Part shown: positions 55,624 to 64,000 of the stretch, piece by piece
Position numbering within the stretch: position 1 is the first letter of the stretch
Layout: each line of letters begins with the position of its first letter
NCBI RefSeq assembly: GCF_910592395.1
Contig: NC_088319.1
Span: 1,738,001 to 1,802,000, forward strand
DNA from: Lineus longissimus
Lineage: Eukaryota > Nemertea > Pilidiophora > Heteronemertea > Lineidae
Length of the DNA stretch: 64,000 bases
Direction of reading: 5' to 3'
Notes under the pieces: model-generated
What the model was told of the DNA's origin: nothing
The model's input: the letters and a program-made list of their open reading frames with translations, nothing else
The model's database searches: none
Program-made: the position numbers and the translations under genes

Positions 55624-56742
55624 TCATTTGATGTTCTTGATGCCGATCATCGACCGCTTACCTCCAGTCGGGATTTTACCGGGCAAGGTCGGTTTTCGGA
55701 CGCCCTGCTCCGGACCGTTTAAATCGATTTTCTCTCGCCGAAGACGAGCCTCATTCTCACGTTCTTTCTCGGTTTTAGGGAATATTTCAAGCTGCCTTAG
55801 TTCTCTTGGCAACCGAGAAACAAACAGGCATTTCCCGAGGATCTTATCATTACTTTTAAATTTAAGTTCTCTCTCGGCACACCCAAAACATTGCCCTTTT
55901 TCCCCTTCATTCTCGTAAACTCGTTGAGCTTTGAGTACGGGAGCAAAAATCTTTTTGGTCAGATCTTTTGCGGACTGAACCTCCGCATCAAACGCGGCCC
56001 TATCTAACATTGTATAGTTTATGTCTTTGGTATAGTCTTCTACTGCCGAGTGCACAATTGTGCGAAATTCTTTAACTTTTATTAGGGCCTCATCCATGAA
56101 TTGTGTTGCCTTTTCGCCAAGAGCGATAGCCTCTTGTTTTCGGGCGTACTCGCTTTCTAGGCACTGAGCCTTATTGACGCGTTTCGCGTACTCTGAAGAG
56201 CGTACGAAAACCTTGTGTTGAACTTCTTTTTCTAAAATTAGCTCAATAAAATGTTCAAAGCCTGCGTGAAAATATTCCCTAAAATTAGCCCGTCCCGTTT
56301 CATTTGTTAGATTAGAATATAAAAATGAGTAGTGATTGGAAAGAAACCGAGTCACGTTGAGTTCAGCCTTGGATAGTGCTAGGTTAGTACGAGCCCGGAG
56401 ACGATGAAATAAGGTCCCCTCCTCTGCAGCGTCCGTCTCTTGGCATAAGAAACTGTTGAAGTCTGCTCGCTCGCCCTGCTCGCTGTTATCATCCTCGCTA
56501 GTGCTGGGTGGATCCGTATCAAACGATGTATTTGAGACGACTTCCTGTGGTGTGGCCACCCCACATCCCTGCACTTGTATAACGGGCGAGGAACATTTTC
56601 TGCGCGAGGGTTGCTGACCCTCTCGATACTTCTTCTTCTTTGATTGAGAGGATTCTTTATCACGCACTCGGTTTTTCGTTGAAGCCCGATGCTCATTTCT
56701 TTCGGGTTTAGTTTTCTTATTTTTCGTCGACGGGGTACAGAC
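55624..56742 (-). CDS. Spliced gene, terminal exon
   Basis: The acceptor is 'ttgattctgcag'. The phase 0 start VCTPSTKNKKTKPE is followed by a Lys/Ser-rich stretch, then ~260 residues of helical, coiled-coil-like sequence (KVFVRSSEYAKRVNK; ALIKVKEFRTIVHSAVEDY) with CxxC (CFGCAE). It ends KNIK-TGA. No family recognised. Confidence 0.65.
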   Translation of the reverse strand, partial: VCTPSTKNKKTKPERNEHRASTKNRVRDKESSQSKKKKYREGQQPSRRKCSSPVIQVQGCGVATPQEVVSNTSFDTDPPSTSEDDNSEQGERADFNSFLCQETDAAEEGTLFHRLRARTNLALSKAELNVTRFLSNHYSFLYSNLTNETGRANFREYFHAGFEHFIELILEKEVQHKVFVRSSEYAKRVNKAQCLESEYARKQEAIALGEKATQFMDEALIKVKEFRTIVHSAVEDYTKDINYTMLDRAAFDAEVQSAKDLTKKIFAPVLKAQRVYENEGEKGQCFGCAERELKFKSNDKILGKCLFVSRLPRELRQLEIFPKTEKERENEARLRREKIDLNGPEQGVRKPTLPGKIPTGGKRSMIGIKNIK

Positions 56743-59008
56743 CTGCAGAATCAAGCAACAACAAAAAACATGATAGAATATAAGAAAATGATATTGTATT
56801 AACAAAACAGAAATCTATATGTTGAAAGGTGTATCTTCTGTTTGCCGATTTTATTTAAGTTCAAACGGATCTACGGGGGCATAAGAAATACCCGGTTTTG
56901 AAATCAAGAACGAATATTATTTGAGTTTAGCAGCGTAAAAACGGAATTTGGCCTATACTCACTTGACGATGAGATTCACCGCCGTCGACGATACTGCAGA
57001 CGACTGGCGACGGTGATGGAGCGCACGGTCGTTCCTTCTCCGCTTGCTGCGAATCTGCGTGTTGGGCCTTAGCCTGAGGGAGATGTTTCGTCTCCGAGTT
57101 TGTGAATCGCCCTTCACCATCTTCTTCAACAATATGATGTTGCTCTACTCTCCTAGCCCTTTTGGCCTTTTTCTTTTTCTGATGATGAACATCATTTGTA
57201 CCGACTGGGGCGGGGGTGGTGGCTACTTCCTTTAAAGCAATGGTCGGTCCTTCCTCGAGACGCATCACTCGCGGCACTGTCTGTAAAATGAAATAAAAGA
57301 TTATAGTTGTTAAGATATTTTCATCCCCGCGCGCAAGAAAGAACCAAAAAAAGCAGCGTTAAGGGCTGTGCGACGCATACTGAATGCTTAATACTACAGG
57401 TTCCTACCAAAATAATGGAATAGGCCCGCATACTCACTTGAAGATGTGATCCCTCGACTGTACATAGGACGGACTGATGATCATGGTCCTTTCTTCGCTT
57501 TTTCTTCTTTTTTTTCTGTGGCTGAGCATCCGGCGCACTAATTGTAGCGAGGGCTGGGGTTTCTTTAGCATTCATGGTCGCGGGGTCCTCCGCGGGCCGC
57601 CGTTCGTCGTTTAAATCATCTTCATCTGCCTCATCATCATCGTCTCCACCATCCCTTTTACGTTTTTGGATCGATTCTCGCCGAGTACCGCTTGTAGGGG
57701 CCGGTATCAGGACGGGGGCTGCTTCTTCGGTCCTCGCGCCTTGATTGATGACCGAGTCGTCTTCGGAGCACACTTGTGCAACAGACTGCAAATTGAAATG
57801 AATCGAGATTCAGCTTCGCCGTAATGTCTGCAAAATTGAAAAAATTTTCTCGATAAAAGCCTGATTAAGTTTAAGCTACTCCCGTTTACAGTCCCAGATA
57901 AAGCGGCATTATTGAAAAATCGAATAATTGCTGTAGACTTTTTGTCTCCAGAGGCCGAGTGATTATGATGACGTTGTAAAAAATATATACCTCTTAGTAA
58001 GTCCGGGATTTCCGAGGCGAATGGGCGTTGAATAAACACTAAAATTCCTGTTTCGGCGGTAAATTCGTGAAAAAATTCCTCGAGAGCTAGTAATACTGCA
58101 TCTTCTTTAGATTTCACAAAAACCCTGATCAACTGTTTAAACCACACTGCTTGTGGTGAATTCTTCTCAAAACTCAAACCTCCTTGTATCAGTTTAAAAA
58201 CGGCATCTCTCGATTTGAATCGGATTTTTTCACAAATTGTCGTTTTTGGGGCATCCTTCATACGTTCAGAAAAACAAGACACCCTAGCTTCGACGAATCG
58301 TAAAATCCGCTTGAATCCTGGTCCGAGCAACCAATACTCAAAATCTTTGACAATATAGATTGACAGAAACCCTGATTTTGAAACACCGATAGTGAAATCG
58401 ATGAATTGGCGAAAAGCCCACCCGTTTAAAAGTTTTACTCGAGAGATAAGTCGCTTATTTCCGAAAACATTTTCTAAGTCTACGCACAACTCCCGTCCGG
58501 GTGGCTTATCGAAATTTATAAGCGTTTGTCCGAGTTTGCAGTTAATTATTGATTTAAGAATGAAAAAACTCATCTTTTCTGAAAAATCTTAGACCGTTCA
58601 TTCTGCAAAGACTCCGCTGCATCAGTTTTCTGAGAAAAAATATTTAACTTACTTGGAAGAGGAATGTTTTTTGGATTAGAACTATTCGACGATCGATCGA
58701 TCAATAAGAGAAATTCCTGCAGAAAAAAAAAAAAGGTTACAATTACACCAGGAAATAAGAAGGATCCCGCAGCTTGTGAGTAGAGTATAATTTCTGCACG
58801 GAGAATAGTTTCCAAAAAAAAAGGAAAGAGGAGAAAGGTTTTGCGATACTTACTCGAAAATGAAGGTCCTTTACTATTAAATACACTAGGAAGAAGAAAA
58901 CACGCGGTGTGAATAATAATAATTGAAAACTGGGGACTGTGTGACTTGGCACGCGTCTAATATCCTCCAATGACACAGATTCTGAGGGGAAAAAATGTTT
59001 TACTTACT
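55624..59008 (-). CDS. Predicted multi-exon gene of the Polinton accessory arm
   Basis: Seven exons are predicted from consensus GT/AG sites and frame continuity: 59008 (last base only, non-coding upstream), 58885-58854, 58716-58653, 58578-57890, 57785-57438, 57280-56963 and 56742-55624. Four donors read GTAAGT or GTGAGT with A at -1; only the donor after 57890 (ACT|GTAAAC) is weak. The start ATG is split A|TG across the first intron. The product would be about 850 aa: unknown N-terminal domain, two low-complexity basic/acidic modules, and a C-terminal coiled-coil-like domain. Function unknown. Introns in a Polinton gene are notable. Confidence 0.6.
56963..57280 (-). CDS. Spliced gene, exon 6 (phase 0-0 module)
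   Basis: 106 codons, acceptor 'tttcattttacag', donor CAA|GTGAGT. Starts TVPRVMRLEEG, has a basic run (QKKKKAKRARR), ends CSIVDGGESHRQ. It is laid out like exon 5, suggesting exon duplication. Confidence 0.6.
57438..57785 (-). CDS. Spliced gene, exon 5 (phase 0-0 module)
   Basis: 116 codons, acceptor 'catttcaatttgcag', donor CAA|GTGAGT. Starts SVAQVCSEDD, contains an Asp/Glu run (GGDDDDEADEDD) and a Lys/Arg run (KKKKKKRRKDHDHQ), ends CTVEGSHLQ. Confidence 0.6.
57890..58578 (-). CDS. Spliced gene, exon 4 (unknown domain)
   Basis: The acceptor is 'gatttttcag'. It encodes ~229 codons, including 'MSFFILKSIINCKLGQTL' (an in-frame Met that could be an alternative start), 'GWAFRQFIDFTIGVSKSGF' and 'SEIPDLLRGIYFLQR'. 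The donor ACT|GTAAAC is weak. Without splicing the frame stays open to 57707, giving a 288-aa stand-alone protein as an alternative. Confidence 0.6.
58653..58716 (-). CDS. Spliced gene, exon 3 (64 nt)
   Basis: The acceptor is a long T tract plus 'ctgcag' and the donor CAA|GTAAGT. It encodes EFLLLIDRSSNSSNPKNIP and leaves in phase 1. Of three downstream acceptors, only the one at 58579 avoids an immediate stop. Confidence 0.55.
58854..58885 (-). CDS. Spliced gene, exon 2 (32 nt)
   Basis: The acceptor is 'tcttcttcctag' and the donor A|GTAAGT. Joined to the preceding donor (ACGA|GTAAGT at 59008) its first two bases complete an ATG, then YLIVKDLHFR. The upstream frame has TAG 21 nt before, so this ATG opens the frame. 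Confidence 0.55.
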
Positions 59009-59299
59009 CGTTGTTGATACTCTTCCCTAATAAATCACATCTAACTTTCCGCAAATCAGCAGCTCCAGTAAATAACGAACGATAAAAGTGGGGGGAAATC
59101 TTTCAGAACGTTCAACCGCGCCAGAGGGAAATGAGCGAAATGAGCTCTGGGGCGTTGGTGATACTTCGGCTAGAAGAGATTATTCTGTGACGTCCACAAA
59201 AATACCGATCACCATTGGTTTAGAGCGAGCAAAGAATCGTGTCAAGGTCTCGATCTGCATTCAGGGGCTCTTCCGAGATTTAATTAGAGCTAATGTTCG

Positions 59300-59660
59300 C
59301 TTTATGTCAAATAAATCATGGGTAATGGAGAATTTCATTGCCGCGAGCAAGATAAAATTGTCATCAAATGATATATTGGTGATTACGAAGCTGGGGTGTG
59401 ATTCCCTTTTGCCAATTAAATCATGTTAAATGGAGGATTTCATTCCCGCGAGCAAGATAAAATTGTCATCAAATGATATATTGATGATTACGAAGCTGGG
59501 GTGTTGTTCCTTTTGCCAACTAAATCATGTTAAATGGAGGAATTCAAGGCCGCGAGCAAGATAAATTCGTCATCAAATGATATATTGATGTTTACTACAA
59601 AGGTTTGGCCAACAAAATGCGCTGTAAATGGAGAAACAAAAGGTCACGAGCAAGACGAAA
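59300..59660. repeat. ~118-bp tandem repeat, three to four units
   Basis: 'cgcgagcaagataaaattgt' and 'catcaaatgatatattgatg' recur near 59,345, 59,448 and 59,553, with a decayed unit after. It lies between the spliced gene and the right terminus. 59,661-60,275 holds nothing I recognise. Confidence 0.8.
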
Positions 59661-60275
59661 ACCACATCATGCTGTCTATTTCAAGCTGAAGCTGATCGAC
59701 TAATACTCGCTCAGATAAATGGCATAATTGTAGTACACAAAATGGTAATAAGTTAGCCATCGCTGCTCCTCGATCAAGGTCTGATATCGCACAAGCATTT
59801 CTGTGTCTCGCTCAAAAACCACAGTGTGCCTTGCACTGAAACCTGAAAATCAATATTTCTAAATCCCACTCATATTGACAACGCAGTATAGCCATGGAAA
59901 ATGCGGTATGTGTAAAACGGGTTCGCCTTAGTGCTACATTATTTTTCGCATAGAGAGAATGTACATTGCATACGGCAGAATCAGCTCAAAGTCAAATTTG
60001 GGTGAGATGGACCATGAAGTGAGGCGCGCAATGTACAGAAAAATAACCTGCATTTCTTCAGCTGTATGGGCGGAAGTAAGGGAGACAATATATCGTTGGT
60101 AGATCAGTAAGTGGAAAAGGGGAAAACATCAGTTCGGTTACCTGGAATTTCCATTTTAATGTCTTTCAGACCAACATACATGTGTATTTTGAATGCAAAT
60201 GCAACGGAAAATGGGAAGTCCATTTGCGTTTAAAATGCGTTGCCAATTTTTGCGGCATTTGCATTTAAAACGTGT

Positions 60276-60410
60276 AGAACTGATTTTTCCAAGAGTCCTG
60301 AACGGGTCCGGTCTATGAAATCCACATTTTAAAACAGAATCAAAGTGCTCCTAGATTCTGTGTTGGAGTCTGCTAATTTAGACGAAAACAGTTGGATTCT
60401 GTTTTAAAGT
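60276..60410. repeat. Internal copy of the element terminus
   Basis: ~135 bp ('ctgatttttccaagagtcct' to 'ttctgttttaaagt') match the true right end at ~61,410-61,545 in the same orientation. The copy stops abruptly at 60410, where duplicated capsid sequence begins. It marks an earlier or alternative right end. Confidence 0.85.
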
Positions 60411-60757
60411 ACGGGGAACTAAAGGTGGATTTTACCGCGAAAAATGTGGTGAATGGATACATGACGCTCTTTCGGGGGAGCAAGTTGTGGCCGGCCAACA
60501 AGAGCAACGACATATCACCAGACGACTATGTGGATGGATATGCCTTGTACGTCTTCAATTTAACGCCGGATGACGCGGGATCGAGTGCTTTTCAACTCGC
60601 AAAAAATGGTGATGTCGGAGTGGAAATCAAGCTATCCACGGCCACCACCGAAGCAGTGAATCTCATAGTTTTATACGAATACGATTCTTTCGTGGAAATT
60701 GATGCCGATCGAAACGTGTATTACAGTCACGGCGGGGTGAAAGGAGCAGAAAAATAA
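60410..60757 (+). pseudogene. Truncated major capsid protein copy
   Basis: The last ~115 codons of the capsid gene (YGELKVDFTAKN... to its stop), in inverted orientation. No start codon. Very few differences from 37611-37958, so the duplication is recent. Confidence 0.92.
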
Positions 60758-60759
60758 AT

Positions 60760-60962
60760 ATGAACAAACACGAACTGAACGTTTTAATGAAAAGACACCC
60801 GGGGACACGAAACATTTACCAAGGCGGTGTCCAGTGATACTATAAAGGTGAAGGGCGACCATAGAAAGGCAATTCGGGATAAAACGGGACATATACGACA
60901 CTTGTTTTCTCCTGCCACGAATTTTCCCACAACTCCTCAGCAAAGCAAAAGAAGTAGATTAA
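60760..60962 (+). pseudogene. Deleted protease copy
   Basis: It begins with the protease ATG, carries a 2-nt deletion after ~17 codons, then loses 334 nt in total including the His, Asp and Cys sites. It rejoins near the C-terminus. Non-functional. Confidence 0.92.
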
Positions 60963-61152
60963 GCGGCGGGTGGGGAGAACAAAACTAGTATGAATAATTT
61001 AGACGAATAGATGTATGTAACTTTGTAACTTTAACAAACTTATAGATGTTGTAACTCGAAGTAAACTTTATCAAACTACATGTTATATCTCGATGATGTA
61101 AACTTTGCCAAGGCGAAAACTTGACCAAAAAACTTTAGAATAGATGTTGATG

Positions 61153-61290
61153 TTACAACACGAAGTAAGTCTTTAGCACAAACTTTAGAATAGAATAATA
61201 CTGTAATACGATGTAACTTTTAGAGGTGGAAATGTGTAGTATTAAAAAACATAATAATCCAAAAAACAGCGTTTTGTTGTCTATCTTCAT
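61153..61290 (-). CDS. Short hydrophobic ORF within the right TIR (45 aa)
   Basis: Same translation as 36744-36881, on the opposite strand as expected from the TIR. Coding status doubtful. Confidence 0.2.
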   Translation of the reverse strand: MKIDNKTLFFGLLCFLILHISTSKSYIVLQYYSILKFVLKTYFVL

Positions 61291-61563
61291 CTTTCGATCT
61301 TTTCTTACTCCCCGATTAATAATAGTTTCCCACGCCCTCAAATTTCGAGAGAGAACGCTACCACCAAACGTGAAGGAGAACTTTTGAATTTACGTTGTTT
61401 TTACCGGCCAGAACTGATTTTTCCAAGAGTCCTGAACGGGTCCGGTCTATGAAATCCACATTTTAAAACAGAATCAAAGTGCTCCTAGATTCTGTGTTGG
61501 ATTCTGCTGATTTAGACGAAAACAGTTGGATTCTGTTTTAAAGTGTGATTTTCATATACTACT

Positions 61564-61569
61564 GTGAGA
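61564..61569. repeat. Target-site duplication, right (GTGAGA)
   Basis: Identical to 36465-36470. Confidence 0.95.
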
Positions 61570-63797
61570 GGATATGCTAAAGTCACTATGAGTTTAAAGA
61601 ATTGATACCAACTGGAAGGTTTGGTTTGCTGACCAATTATGGTGGGGATAAAATGTTGGCCAAAATCAAGATGTCTCTTAGAGGTTTTGGCTGGAGTGGC
61701 TGATCCACCCTCAGGGTATTCGGCTAGACAACCTAGACTGACAGCGAGGTATCAATATCTCTTCTAAAACACCTATAACTAAACGACGAAATCAGATTTT
61801 TAACTGCTTTTTGATGGTTTCCATATTTTGCACTAACCCAAGCGGTAACACCACTTTAGGCGGCAGCAAAGAGGCCCAGTGCATATAAACACTACCACAT
61901 TGTAACCCAGGTGTTTAAGAATGTAGTTTATGAGAGGGTGACAATTGTTTTGCTTCTTTCATATTCATCCAGAACAAACATTTTTGAAAAGTGATTGAGA
62001 AAATTTTGAAAATTATTTCTCAACAAATGTATCAAAATGTAAAAGTAGACAAAGTTTTTCGTAACACCTTGTAGCTGTAAAACCCAAGGCAGGAACCGAC
62101 AGATGGACAATAGCATTTAACATGAGACAATCTGCACTGGTAGAAATAATAAAAAGGTGCCTTTTATATGTAAATACATCCATTTTATTACAACAATCAT
62201 TTATATTTACAAGTCTTATCACATTTCACTAAGATTCTGTATGAAAAATACATATTCTGAGATACAGGCCGTTTCCATGGCAACAGCTGAGTAACGTCCA
62301 GTTTATCATCACAAACTTATTAACTAGTTAACAAAGTTAAGGGTAAAAGCTAGATATTTCACAGAAATTCTAAAAGAATTTTTTTTCCTTCAAATTACTC
62401 TAGTTGTTCACTTCTAACGTCCAGCCAGCTCTTTACATAGTGCACATTTCTAGGCCCGTAATGGGGTAATTTATAGGCCTTCTTTTCAAGCTGATATTGT
62501 CACTGACGCTTCTAGTCAATCAAGTATAGGCCTAATGAAACTCACTCCCGTCGTGGGCCCCCAAAATGTACACATACACTGGCTTACCACAATGGACGTT
62601 GGGCGTGCGAAACTAGAGTAATTTCACGCTACATTGAGTCATAAATTTCTTGGATGATTACCCACAAATCATTCTTGGCCATCACTATTAAAGGCATTTG
62701 TCACATAGTTCCTGTATAGGCAGTGCTACAGGTGATACTTCCAAAAGTGTACACTGACAGTTGGTGTAATGTTTGTGTACAGTTTCTGATGCAACACAGA
62801 GCTGCCCTCTATAGATGATGTCGTATAGCGTCTTGGTCTCAAAACTCGTTTTCTTTGTTGATACATATTTCTAAATTTCTGGCTCTTCACCACGAGCTTT
62901 TGAACTATCTTGAATGCAAATATAACAATGGTCAAATCTAGTTTGCACTCCACTTCTAACTGTCAAGTTTTAGGTGAACAAATTGGGCCAATAATGAACA
63001 CGAGATATACTGCAACTTTGATGATTAAAATCAATCAATCAATCAATCATTAGAATTCTAATACCGCCCTAACTCGAAGGAACTATCCCTCGAATCTTAA
63101 TCGCTAAAAACTTGAACATTAACTACGGTCAGGAACAAAAATTGAGAGATTTTTAAGAATATGAAACTTGAGTAATATACACATATCAAAATATAGAACA
63201 TTCAAGAAACAATAACTTTCTAAAATCTTGAGTATAATCAACGCTATCAATGATGTACATGAAATATATTGTGACCACACATTGAATGAATATACAGCTA
63301 CAGTTCTAGTGATGGCATGCTGATGACGTCACCACAGGAATATATGCCATTCAGGACGTCAAATTGATGTCATGCGCCCGGCATGCCTCGTCATTGGAGC
63401 CAAAATGGAGGTATCGAAAAGTGGCAGCATCAGCGGAGACATTCTTTATAGGTGGCGCACTTCTTGGGCGATGTCAGAAGGGGCCAACATCCAAAGTGGC
63501 TGCCCTACTGGTGTCACTACTGACCTCTATACCCCACCTCAGACATTAATGTTGACGAGATCCAAACCAGGTTGTCACTTAAGCATTCTTGACTGCAGTT
63601 GATTTCAAATGAGATTTATATATATTTATATATTTACTCTTGAAACCATACTTCATAACTCTGACAGGAGGAGAAGCGTGCAATAATGTCGATCGCCACT
63701 TATGTAGCTTACAGAGTTCCTGTGAGAGGGCAGTTGTTGTGTGCATCACAAAATGAGCACAATCATTCTACCAACATTTTGAACACATATTTGGATG
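61570..63797. other. Host flank without recognisable genes
   Basis: No supported exon or ORF. There is a short (AATC)n run near 63,030, and AT-rich sequence. Short ORFs at 62-63.6 kb show no domain I know. Confidence 0.45.
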
Positions 63798-63799
63798 TA

Positions 63800-63956
63800 C
63801 AGTGGAACCTCTCTATTAAGGACACCCTCTCTATTAAGGACACTAGTTTTGGTCCCAAATTTTGTTTCCATTCTGTTTGACTTTAATCAGGACACCTCTC
63901 TATTAAGGACTGCACTTGTCAGTCCCGAGGGTGTCCTTAATAGAGAGGTGCTACTG
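63800..63956. mobile_element. TA-target MITE (family B), intact
   Basis: 157 bp from CAGTGGAACCTCTCTATTAA to its near complement, flanked by TA on both sides (63798-63799 and 63957-63958). This is typical of Tc1/mariner-derived MITEs. Confidence 0.85.
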
Positions 63957-64000
63957 TACATATTTGTAGTTCCCTCTTCACAAGAACTTTGCATTCATCA

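Larger units (their letters stand above)
36471..61563 (-). mobile_element. Complete Polinton/Maverick (adintovirus-like) element, 25,093 bp
   Basis: Bounded by inverted termini AGTAGTATATGAAAATCAC...ACTACT complement, each flanked by GTGAGA. It contains the defining set: protein-primed PolB, retroviral-type integrase, packaging ATPase, adenain-like protease, major and minor capsid proteins. All these frames are uninterrupted, and nearly all lie on the minus strand. By family, such elements insert with their own integrase, replicate by protein priming and may form virions. The right end is rearranged, which may affect mobility. Confidence 0.97.
60410..61563 (-). repeat. Right terminal inverted repeat (extended, internally deleted)
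   Basis: Inverted counterpart of 36471-37958. It is 334 bp shorter because of a deletion inside the protease copy. The outermost bases end ACTACT followed by GTGAGA. Confidence 0.92.

Noticed and set aside
59088-59429. 113-codon plus-strand ORF near the right arm
   Set aside because: Starts with GTG and runs into the tandem repeat; no ATG near its start and no domain.
1-64000. CRISPR array or bacterial operon
   Set aside because: Repeats lack CRISPR repeat-spacer geometry and the genes are eukaryotic or Polinton-type.

Overview
The window is animal nuclear DNA. Coding sequence is broken by GT-AG introns, most of the space is occupied by dispersed inverted-repeat elements, non-LTR retrotransposon tails and minisatellites, and the one large host gene is a multi-exon M13 metallopeptidase. 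The gene content fits a marine invertebrate (deuterostome or lophotrochozoan); the sequence alone does not let me name the species.

Layout. 1-5.9 kb is tandem and dispersed repeats. 6.07-9.68 kb (+) encodes an ankyrin-repeat array fused to a cGAS-like/Mab-21 nucleotidyltransferase whose catalytic acids look intact. 11.4-27.0 kb (-) holds at least eleven exons of a neprilysin/endothelin-converting-enzyme-like peptidase. The intron phases match at every junction and both zinc-site exons (HELSH and GENIAD) are present. Four of its introns carry minisatellites that begin at, or include, the splice donor of the preceding exon. 28.3-34.6 kb is a tandem duplication of a ~3.15 kb unit.

36,471-61,563 is a complete 25.1 kb Polinton/Maverick (adintovirus-like) element. 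It is bounded by AGT...ACT termini and a perfect 6-bp target duplication (GTGAGA). Nearly all its genes lie on the minus strand. From left to right they are: adenain-like protease, double-jelly-roll major capsid protein, two small basic virion-type proteins flanking an unnamed late ORF, A32/FtsK-like packaging ATPase, chromodomain integrase, zinc-finger protein, deoxynucleoside kinase, PC4-like ssDNA-binding protein, protein-primed family B DNA polymerase, penton-like minor capsid protein, then an accessory arm. The morphogenesis, replication and integration modules all look uninterrupted, so the element is either young or still able to form virions.

The accessory arm (52.5-59 kb) is the least familiar part. 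It has a degenerate ankyrin protein ending in a SOCS/BC-box-like motif, and unknown ORFs among four copies of a ~200-260 bp repeat. It also has a predicted multi-exon gene whose start codon is created by splicing, whose exons are phase-compatible, and whose stop is TGA-CTA followed by 84 further open codons. The right end of the element is a rearranged inverted copy of the left end that carries truncated capsid and protease pseudogenes.
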